Assembly: GCA_004794785.1 (NCBI GenBank)
Contig: SJOL01010839.1
Span: 4,691 to 68,690, forward strand
DNA length: 64,000 bases
Source: Opisthorchis felineus
Taxonomy: Eukaryota; Platyhelminthes; Trematoda; Opisthorchiida; Opisthorchiidae
Direction: 5' to 3'
Shown here: piece by piece, positions 46,342-58,300 of the stretch
Layout of the letters: every line of letters starts with the position of its first letter
Position numbering within the stretch: position 1 is the stretch's first letter
Notes under the pieces: generated by a model
Databases searched by the model: none
The model's input: the letters and a program-made list of their open reading frames with translations, nothing else
Told to the model about the DNA's origin: nothing
Made by a program: the position numbers and the translations under genes

Positions 46342-49300
46342 GACAGCATGACATCAGTGTTCAAAACTGATGCTTCGCTGCCGTACGATGTGGCATGAGT
46401 TCATTGTTAGACGTAGGTATCATGGTTTTACGTGGGCTGGGATACTGTCAGGGCGCTCACACCTAGACAAGAAGACGATTAGGGTCCTCGACCAAAGCCT
46501 TTGACTCAAAAGCCTAACCGCAAGGCAGCGGTGTTTGGCGGGAAATGCAAATGCATTACCATTTCCACGGAACAAGTCGCCACATGTTCCAATCACCAAC
46601 CTGGAGGATCAGGAGACTGTGTTTGTCAGACCCCTAACCATTGACCAACCTGGTATGAGAGATTGTGAGTGTCTCGGGGACACCCCCCAGTATAGCTCAA
46701 TGGTTCGCTGGGGTGCGCAAACCGTCACACACACACACACACGGTAAGGTCCAGTCTCCTCGTGACGGTAATAGATTGTGTGTGTATAAATACCACGCAA
46801 TAGGACAACGTTCTCGCTGAATTGGCCACGTTCCCGTATACTTAGTGCTCCTTAAATTCATTTCCACTACAGCGCCAATTACGGGTTTCGAACAGTAACT
46901 CGAGATTATGCTTTCTGTTTGTTGTGTCTTGCGAACGGTATTGCAACTCTCATGTCAGTCCTTGGCTTTCTGTTCTGCCCACGATGGTATATCAAAAGTC
47001 ACGGTAGCGTGAGACAGTCCTTTGTAAAGATAAAGGAGAATTACTACAACTGTATTCATAGGGTTATCATGGAACACGGTCATGCTAGAATCTTCGTGAG
47101 CGGGCGGGAAGCATCGAGGTATAGACGGTCGATCCTGATTGGCTCACACTGGCCATTCAGGGCATGCCTTCGTTTCGTCCGCACTCCGCACATGACATCC
47201 GTCCAGTCGATGTGGCGTTCGGTTATTTAGAGCGGACGGCCCCCAGACAATAAATGCAGTGCCCCTGACAGCAAAGCATGTGTTGAGTCTTAACTACTTG
47301 ACCGATTGGCAAAACCCAAGTTCCCGTAAAAACACAACAGATTTGAAGATTTTGGCATCATAAAGCCACTTTAAAAACACGGAGATACATTTCTGTTTGA
47401 TGGATTTTAGTTCCCCAAAGCCATTCGCTTATAAATTCATTGGACCGAGGGCAAATATGTTCGTTCGGATATACAAAAAACCCTTCGAGTCGTTTTGGGA
47501 ACTTGAGTAAAACGGTTAAAATTGTAGTGGAGAACAAGCGTACCGATTTCATCGTGTCGTTTGGAAAGTTTGAGATTAGCGGTTATGGAAGGACACACAA
47601 ACTGATACTTCTTGTCAATCAAAGCCAAAAAGCACGCAAAACGATTTAAAAATTAAGAAATACTATACAGTTAGCCATAAAATCACGTGTTTCGATGAAA
47701 ATTATTGGGTATGGCAAAACAGGAGATTCGTTTGTTTAGAACGCAGACGCTGGAACATCTTCAGGGACTTACAAAACGACCCCTTGATTGGGTTAGTTCC
47801 CCGTGGAAAGTTGACTAACATGCGTATCGACTGCGCATACCATCTCCATCCCCACATCGTTCGCTGCACTTGTGCATCCGAAGTTTCTTTCAATCAACCT
47901 GATTTACCAATGCTATCATCATTTCGTTAGTCTGTTGTGGGCTGACTATAGGCGTTTGGTCACCCTGAGGATTGTTACATGTTATGTTGGACTTCACGGT
48001 CGACTAGATGGACTCGTTTTAGTAACACTGGTGTCGCTAGCTCCCGCAGTATGGGTGTACGAAACAGATTACTCATATCTAGCATTTCGGTTTAGCTCTC
48101 AGCGACTTTTCCTTCTCAATATTGAGTGATAGGGCGAGATGGCTCAGTGGTTAGAGCGCGAATTTACTGACCGGAAGGTCCGTAGTTCGAACCCGACCTC
48201 TACATCTCGACTTCCCCTGTCTAGGCTTGGACAACCTGACAGTATCCCAGCCATCGTGCTTCCTTCTGGTGACATAGCAGTTAGGCACCGAAAGGGTGCT
48301 ACAGCTGAATGATTTATATTGGGTGGTAAATTATTAGTTCTATGGGTTGAACCCCATGGTTGTATGAAGTGTTTGAAACAAGAGTGGCCTGAACTATCAA
48401 TGACGCCTTGGAGGCATGGAGTCCACCGATTCTACCTACCTTCTTGACAACCTCCCATAACTTCTTGGTCTTACCGTAGACCTCATTGTGATCTTCCAGC
48501 CACCTGCATTTCCATTATTAATTCATCTTACACCATTGACGGACATCTCTACCGTGAACGACCACTGCACAGCGATCCCCTGACGGTTAATGCCTCAGTT
48601 GGCTAACCTTCATCCTTACTTGGGGTGAAAGAGAACTCAGACGGTACTAAAGTGGGGCGAAACAACATGCGACCAACTTAAAACCTACAAACTATTTGAA
48701 CGACAATCCTACCATAATTTAGTATGCGTACGGTGCTTCGACGGGATAACACAACAGAATGACAGTTAGTGCTCCAAAAAGACCCCGTACGAACGGATGA
48801 TCAAACCGATTGCGTCTGTGGAATTCGGTGCGGAAAACATGTGGGGACAACATGACATGAGACATGAGAGACTTCACTCTTTGATCAAGCTAGCATATCT
48901 CATAGCGAACTACTGCGATACGCAGAGCAGCATACGGATGAAGCCTCAAACATTTATTCCCAGCCCGCTTGTGTCAACCTGCCGTTTGGACAGGACTGAC
49001 CAACAGTTAAAAACAAAATATGCACTTGTTACTACCCCAGCCTACACACAAACCGCACAACCAAACATGAATGCGGCGCATAGAAGGTTGATTGTTCCAA
49101 ATCGGTACGTGTTTTATTGTCTGTGGATTGGACCATCTCGCTGCCGACTAAGGTTGGCCGAGTGAACGGTAACGTTGAACCATGAAACCCCAACTACTCA
49201 CGACGCTCAAACCACTTGGCGATATTCGTGCTGAGTTCAGTATGGATACAATTTCCTGTGAATTCGGTATTATCTCATGTTTTCTGTTACCACCCTGATA

Positions 49301-52300
49301 CGAGCTCCAGATAGCTAATTAATTAAGGCACGCACTTACTGACCGAAAGGTTCGTGGTTCGAACACAATCCCGGCATCTCGTCTGCTCCTGTCTAGGCTT
49401 GGACAACCTCGTGCTTCCTTCAGGTGGCATTGCAGCTAGGTACCGAAAGGATGTCACAGCTGAACGTTTGATGCGTACCTAGATGTACTTACCTACGCAC
49501 TTAGCGGGGTCTCCTTAGCTTCGAGAAATATCACTGCAAAAGCTCTTGGATGAGGTTTACCCAAACACACTCCGCTGGATCTGGAACACGAAAACGGGAA
49601 CTTTTCGCTCCCAAGCCTGGTTCCCGTCTAATCGTTACAGTCGTGTTACCGCCCATGACATCTTTATTTATCTAGTTAATGACTACAATCTGGACTCCTG
49701 AGATGGTAAACAAACCATATTTTTTGAAAACAATGGACTACCTGTAAGCTGGATGAAACCTCGTTTTCAGCCAACTATTTCGTCGTTCTGTTTGGAGCTC
49801 ATCAGATAGACACGGTTTCCGTCAATTTTGTCCCCTATTGCACCACCGAATTTGACATTTGGAAACTGAGTTGAATATCTTAAATGAGACATTCATTTGA
49901 GTCTCACTTTAACACCACATCAATTTGTAGACGTGCCTTTAACCCTACACAGGATATTAGTAAACTTTTGGTGTTGAACGAAAGTCACACCCATTGGTGA
50001 CTCACTGAGGTGCATGTGAGGTGCTTGCCCCGATAGGGCATGGTTAGGTAGGTAGCCTGCTGAACTCGACTAGCTTGATGTGTACATTCAGTTACCACAT
50101 GTAGGATGGGAGACGTCGATTGTAAACAGATGTTGACAAAATGGATAACACCTACTTGCCCCGTAACATGTTTCCATTTGGGGATGTTTATGCGTAGGCT
50201 AACCGTTGTCGGACGACATCTGCGGACACGCCGTCTTTCAACCTTGGATTATATTGGACATGGCGTTCGAAAAAGTCCACACTGAAATGCATTGCACCAG
50301 ACTGGTCCTGTTGACCGCAAGAATGTGCGTAACAGATGTTACGTTGGTCGAAAAGTTTCAAACGAGCATCAGTCGTAGTGATGTACGTAAAAGCTGCCTG
50401 AAACGTTCTTCAGAAGGCCACGCCCTTGGAAACATGCGTCATCCCGTCTGTTGCAGATTCCATCCAACTGAGTCCTGTCAATCAACGGGCTAATCCAGTG
50501 CTGCACTTCTCATTGTGCCACCTTTCGCTGCGTGACTGTGTTTGTCTGTATGTATGCGCAGCAGTCACTGAATTTTCTCCCGTCCATTGAAAGCATACAG
50601 CGATTGAAGAGGCTGTTGGGAAGGTGATGAGGAATATATACTTTCAGGGGTATGGTAGTTCCGGCCTGGAGACCACACGTATCTAATTTTGCATATTTAA
50701 ACCCTTCAGGAATTGACACAGAGCGTTTCCAAGTGTGAAACCCACCATTGCGCTTTAGTTCATGGAAATTAACTCAGTTGACGTGTTTTCGGATTACCCA
50801 AACAGTGTCATCGATACTCACTTGGCTCAGTCAATGCAATTTCTTTCCCCTAGAGCGGAGATTAGAGTAAGTTGACTGAGCAAAGCTGCTAGGAGGGTGT
50901 TCAACAGCAAATCATGGGTATGGTTCTTTGAAATTCCTGTCAAGCAAACAAACGGGCGGACTCTAAGGGCATTGCCAGTTGGGTGGGACTACTATACTTG
51001 AGTACACATTGCCCGCTACCTTGATATGGTGGCCGGGCTTGAGTATTGTAGTAATTTCGCAGGCTAAGCTGACTGTGCGCTCTTCCAAACGGTTGAAAGA
51101 TTTAAAAAACAGTCTGGTGCTGCTCCGAAGACACCTGCTGTGCACAGTCGCATTAGATGTCAGACAACCATGCCCTAGTCCACTCCGCTAGGCATGCCTC
51201 CCACAGCCAAATGGGCTAGACAGCTGAGCCAGAGGCTACGGGTATGGTCATGGAACAAACCCCTGCCTTCTTCCATCACCTTATGAGCCAGAGGCGCAGG
51301 GCAGGACACCTCAAACAGGCTCCGTTCTTCGGCCTGGATAATTTAGATGTGACATTTGTTCACGCAGCATAAAAGCAATGGCTAGTCTCCTCAATTTATC
51401 TCAGGTAACTCTAGTTATTACCAATGCCAATGCATCCTCATCTCTTTGTAGCCCTATGAGTTCAGCACCGATTGCTCTGCCGCTACCCAGAAAAATCAAA
51501 CTGCGTATACTACTGATGAAACACGCTAGTAGTGTCTTGTCAGGTGTCAAAGCGCAGTCCCCGCATCTGATGAGAAGTTGGGAACTGCTTTGCAGCGTTT
51601 GTTCATTATTTTTTAATATTTAAAGAACGTCCTGGAAAGCTCAAGAGGATGCTTTAGAGTGGTTGCTTTTGAAAAAAACTCTACGCAAATGAGATTTTTT
51701 ACTTTCGTGTTTAATCGGTTGTAACCGCTTAGTTCGCGTTGGTCAATAAACAAATCCGCACTCAAGGGCCTTCTTCCTGTCACTAGTGCCGGGAAATCCG
51801 TTCAACGTAGCAATGCTAAATGTCCGTGCTCTCTCTCTCAGAGGTCCGCAGACTTCCTTTGCTCACACCCCTTCGTTTTTAAAACTCGATGTATGCCATG
51901 TCTCCGAAACTGGATACAAGGTCCTACTACGGTCATGTATTTGAACACGACAGCTCACTCTTATCATGGATTGCTGTCCGGGTGTCAGTTTATCCAGAAG
52001 AGGCTTCCCGTGGTTTTGTGTTTAGCAGGAGAGTTGAAGACTGGATCCCCATGAACAGCCGGCTATGTGCAGTCAGACTACCCGGTCTGTCAGAATCCGC
52101 ACCGGAAGCCTGTTCGTTATCCTAACAAACTGCAACAGGTGCGCTTTCGAGGCTCCTGTAGATGGCACAGTGCACGGACATGGGCGGCGATTTTAATTAT
52201 CAGTTGGGAAGAGTCGACAAGCGTTGAAGCCGCTTCTGCAGGAGACCTGGTGTAAATGCTATCAGAACCGATCGCCTCCTACAACTCTGCACTAATCACC

Positions 52301-55300
52301 ATCTATTTATTACAATCAAAAACGTGAGCGTCGCGTCAACTGGTGCCATCCAAATCATAACCAACCGAGTGCTCAGATCGACCACGTAGTATTAGCTCTG
52401 GATGACAATATCGTGCTCAAAACTGTGACTCCGTTTGGAACACGCGTACAGAATCAGCTCATGCCCTGGTTCGCAACCGTGTTTCAGCTCGTTTTCCAAC
52501 GCCCAAGGAGAAGTTACTTCACTACCCGCAAGATTCGAGCACAAAACACCCAGTCAACCAAATCAAGATTGGCGTAAGGTCTCAAACTCTAGGAGTTCGA
52601 CGTTGTCTCACAAAACGAGGCCGCAGCCAGATTCAAGTTGGACCTCACGGCGATCCATGTCGCTGATCGAGCTGAGGAAGGCTGTCCCACCGAGGAGACA
52701 TTACGATTCAGCGAGAAGGCCTCTGAAACGAACTCTGGCGTACTGTTTCAAGATTGACTGGGGGAAGTGGTGACCAAGGCAACCCCGAGAAATGGAAGGA
52801 CTGCGACGACTAGAAGCAATCGGGCCCAGAAAGCCGTCGCTTAATAAATTCGTTATAGGGAAAGAGGGCTCGAAGTTCTATTCCAATTCCCACTACCTGC
52901 TTTGGTGGGTGAAACACTTGAAAGAATAATTTACCTGGTTTGAGATGTCCAGCACAAAAGTCAGCTTCACAATGAGTGGTGAACTGCTCGGTCTCAACAG
53001 AAGATGAAGTCTCGTAGTCCCGAAGGGGAACTTACCACTCGGTCTCGATTTTTTAGGAATAAATTACGCTTTCGCACTCTGACAAAACTGGTGAGGAGCA
53101 TTTTGAAGACGATTGAAGTGTCAGGGGATTGACACTTACTTGATGTCGTTCCTGTCTTCAAAAATGGTGTTGGATCTGAATCTGAGAATCACCGGGATAT
53201 CAATTTAGTCACCATTGCTCCTAACACCCACAGCTATCATCTCACACGGGCGTGAACACTAGCACCCGCGAGAGACAGTCGTAAAAACCAAGCAGGATTC
53301 CGTCCGGGTCGTTGATTCATTGTCTACATATTTACCTTACGACAACTTAAGCACCGCCACACATGCAGAAGACCAATAGCTGTTGCCTCTTAGACCTAAA
53401 GAAGGTGTTCAATTCAGTTGTTCGCGCTGCTCCGTGGCGACGTCTGTTCCGAGGTTTCGTTTCATGACTGAACGACGAGCTGTCAGCAAGGCATCTACAG
53501 GCTGGAAACGGATGTTTGACAAACAGATTTTGTGCTGAATGGAAAAACCAGTCCGCCCGCCGGTCGATGTCAGTTTCTCTTCGCTATCAGGAGCAGATGC
53601 ATATTGTGCCATTCTGGGAGTTAAAATGTCGATTCCTGTGTTCTCTAGCTTATTCATCCGTACAGTGGGATGATTTAGAATGAACACTTTTGAAAACGAC
53701 CTTTATCTATGTCCCAACAAATTTAATCGTTTTTTGTCTCGTCTAATTTCAGTTCGAATTCTTCCTGTTTTTCGGACTCGATCCTTTTACAAACGTCAGC
53801 GAGTCAAATGATTTTATTGACCAGCGATAATAATTGTCCTTCCATCTGTTTCATCACAGATGACTGATTCGTTCACCGGGCATCGTTTCGCTTATTACGT
53901 TGTTGTATGCATCATTGTCGTCATCTATAGCAGTATCAATTATGATACTTCATGTAGCAGAAAGGCACCTGGTGCCGACTCCCACGACCATTCTGAGGTG
54001 TCGTTACCTCTAAGTGCTCAATCGGCTTGTATGGATAAAAACTAAGTACCCGACCGCCATTTACATTGTTTGCATCCAAACTCGAAATGAGTGTCTCTCA
54101 TCTTAAGGTCTCCGTAGATGGATCTTCGGATGTGTTGGTGTGAAGCCGAGTGGTATCCAAACTCGGTGCACTATGAACTGCATTGCCTCCGTCTTGGAAT
54201 GTCTTGACACACTATCGAGACAATCAGATATTTTTTGTTGAGGTACCTTGAGACGGTGGTTCCTCTCAAGAGCGAACCAATTGGGGACTGGACAAAGCCA
54301 GTAGCTTCCCTACGGTGCCTACTTCTCAAATGCATCTGCAGTTTCCGTCAGCTTTGCTGCACGCTATGATTAATGTGATTAATTCCGTTGGCAAATGATG
54401 GGTAATGATTAGACCCAAAGGTTGATTCACTTTACTTCAGACGCCATAGGCAACATGAGTTGCAGTATCATTTTGTGGTAGCCGATTCCATCAGATAACG
54501 GCATATAAGCAGGCTCCTTTAAAACTCTACTGGTGAAAGGAGGGACGCTGTTCGCTGCAAAGTTGTGTATTAGCAAGCACGAACTAAGCGGTTACAAGAC
54601 ATTAGACACCAAAGTGAACATTCTCAAGCGTCCTCTTGAATTTTCTTGGACGTTCACTGAATATAGAACAATAATGAACGAACACTGCAAAGCGGTTTCA
54701 TAATTTCCGTAGTAACTTTCACATTCCATCAGACAGGGGGGAGGTTGAGCACCAGACCATAGACTACTCGCATGCTGCATCAGTAATACACATTGTTACG
54801 CTGGTAATTGCAATCAACCCCCTGATTGGTTATCGAATCTGGTGGTACTTGCGCTAGACCGCTGCAGTTTTGGACAGGGCCTCAAGGCGACGAACATGAC
54901 CTGATGACAGATCACGCTTAGCATAATCTGTGTCATATCCGGAGATGATCGTGCACAAAGAATTCACGAGAGCTTGTGGGCCACTGATCATATTGTTTCC
55001 AATCTTGGTAAATTTCAACTTTTTTGCGATGCCACTGACGGCTTTACTCTTCTGTTCCCCAACTTGCTGGTCTAGAACGTGCGTTGTGGGCCAGTATCTC
55101 TGATGATGACAACACATCGCAACCAGGCTCTTTAGTTAACTCCTCCGAAGCTTTAGAACCCCAGAGGAACTCTTGTTGGACACCAGTGCATCTCTGTCGA
55201 GACGGTTTGTTGTTAAAAATGATGTGGACTGTTGCTTGTGCGTTCCTATTGTTCCAGCCGTTGTCTTGTATAGTTGGCCTGCCTTTTCTTGTCGCTGCAT

Positions 55301-58300
55301 ATTGTTTACCAATGGGGCTTCCAGCAGCGTTGGACGAGTTGACTTTCAGATTTTCGATTGACTTCATTTGGACTCCTTATAAGCTCAGAAAGTGACCGAG
55401 GTCCTGTGTCTTTATCACGTTCTTTCAGATCAATGTCAGTGCTTGATAGTTATTTAGAATGACTGACCCCAGAATCGCACGAGTTTCAGTAGCTGACACC
55501 CTGTACAAAGGAACTGAAACATAACCCGCATTCGAATCAAAGGCAGAGAATCACACATTCGGTTATCGTAGGCTTTCCCTTGTTTCCTGCAACACAAAAA
55601 TACGGCTACTTTGAAATAATGGTAGCGTGAGGAGATTCGGTAATTTTCAATTTGGATTTCGTCCTGTCGGTGAAACCAGTCTATGTCGAGAAGCACCGCA
55701 CAGCTGTCTCATTCTTATTGGGCGTCATCATCAGTGCGCATGTCAGAGAACTCAAAGAGTTTCGAACCAGCGACCTTCTGGCCACTGGCGGCTGAACAGC
55801 GGTGTGATTAGTTCGCACTTAGACAGGATCTAGCGCCGCCCCTCCTTCACTCATAGAAACCACATCACATGGTCACGTATTGATTGGCTCCTCGAGTGAC
55901 GACTTCTCAGATGGTAGTGAAATTATTCTTCCTGTGAGTCACTTATAGATTGACAGTAGTGTGAGGAGGTCTGATAATTTTTGGTAATTTGGAAATAAAT
56001 CTGACCAAACGTCGTACATAATGCTTATATGAGGGACAACAATGGGGCGAAACCGCCAGAAAGCTCTAGATTAGTAGTGCTATGTTAAGAAAGTGTACTT
56101 CTCGATTTCTACTATCATCCAAAGTGAAACATGAGGAGACTTTGAGGGATGAAGCAGTTAAGACCTTTTTGAATGGAGGTTTCGTACTTTAGATGAAGCC
56201 AATCTATGCTGAGAAACGGTGGAGCATTTCGCAACTGTTTCATCGCTACTGGGAATCATCAGCAATGCGTATCTCACAAAACTCTGCAGAGTCTCAAACC
56301 CGTCAGTCAGTGCTTGAACACCTAACCGTTCGACCACAATCCATGGCGTTTTCATCTGCCTACATCAACTCATTGAGGACAGTTGCCTGAAAACCTGTTT
56401 GTCGCGTGAGCCTTCAGTTGGCTTTTCAAACAGTCCAGTTCATTATGTGAACGATAAAATAATCTCTTGAGTTAAGAGACCATAATGTTGTAGAGAAGTA
56501 TCTTATTTCTCTCGGGCGACACGCTGCTTTGGAAGGTTACTATATCGATCTATACAGCCTCCACTTATCGATTCATCCGTCCATGCAAGCTTTCTGCCAA
56601 TCATTGACTGATCTATTTTTATCCGCTGCCATTCTCTCGCCGGTCTATCCTATTCACATCATTCTAAAACTTCAAAAAAAAAGGAGAAATTCCCTTCCGT
56701 TTCGATTGAACCAGTTTACTGCGCAGTCGTCACCAGAGTGTGTGACGTAGAAAAAATGTCTCATCGATCTGACCGTCATTCGGCCATGCAACCAGACGCG
56801 CCACACGTGCACACGCCGGCTAACGGTCGACAAATCTGTCCTCGGTTGGGCTAATTCTGGATTAATTTTATTGATTTTCAGATCCTTGAGTTGTAGGCCA
56901 GGTACGGGTAATTTACTAAGTCATTTGGAACTAACCGGGCTAATCATTTTGATTACGAAACGTCCGTCTGTCTATTATGCTTGATACGTTATCACTTATC
57001 AGGCTGATGGAACATCTTCGACAGTCAACTACTGATTTGTCTCATGAACGATGATTTGAGTTTCTCAATGCTGCAAACCAGTGTTTATTCACATATTGAT
57101 ACCACAACTCACGTTGATTGGGAGCGTGGATTCAGTAGTTCAACTCTTCAAACAAATTTGGCGTGCCTGGGAACTCCGACAGCTTTGCTAGCGGTACTAC
57201 TCAATCGCTATCGACGGTTGAGTACGTTACACTTTACTGCGGAAGAGCTGACTGATGCTGGGGATGTCACTTGTACAGAAATCCTCCACTCACAAGTGGA
57301 CTGTTCGAAAGATTGTCACTTCTCGATTCTGATGCTTATCTAAAAAAAAGTCGATGGAACTAGGCGTGAAAACAATCGTGGTATGAACCTTATCAGCATG
57401 GCAGAAAATATCCTCGTTGCTGGACTAATTGAGCAACTACTCGTCTGCAGTTCGTCCGGTTCCCATCTGTGGTTCTAGAACCTCGTTCTTAGGAGCTAGT
57501 GCAGACGACGTTTAAGTTCCGTTTCCTTGCACTGTTTTCCTGAGGCGGTACGCAAACGCTTCTATCAAGATTGTCGACCCCGGTCTTTCAAGTTGCGCCA
57601 AAACGATCGATGGAGCCGCCGGAATAATTGCTTCCAACGACTCCAGACTCTGAATGGCGGGTTAACTCATTGAACAGATGAAGAGTATATGTCGATCAGC
57701 TGGTTCCTACCGCGTCCATTTCATAAATTGATGGTAAAAAGACTGGATTTACGTTTTGGCTGGCTTTGCTTGAGATCACCGCCATTGGACTGCCACAATC
57801 CGAGATAGCATGAGAGCCTGTCCATGTGGCAACTGGAGACAGTAGGCAGCCATGTAGCAGAACTAATGTTGAGGCGAATGGGTCAGTCGAAATGTACGAT
57901 CCCAAGTTTCGCTTCAGTGGAAAACTCACCCTTATTACATCGACATCGATACTACTTAAACGTGTGCCCTTCCTATTACCAACATGACATACGTTTTCAT
58001 ATATTGAAAGTAGAGTAAGCCTTGCTACCTCATCTATTGTAATGCGAGGCAAACTTGTAGACTGCAGCCAACGCAAAATGAAATTCGATTATTTGAATCA
58101 TTGGATGTGTCCTCTGTGTTGTTTTGGGCCTAGCGGGTGCATAGTCGGTTGAGGTCAATTCGGGGAACCAACGGCCAGTATATACATGTAAACGTAAAAG
58201 GATTTCAAGTTAATCACGCTACTGATCAGCCGCTCGTGGCCAAACGGTTAAGTGTTCAAACTACTCGCCAGGAGCTCGCGAATTTGAAACTCACTGCTGG

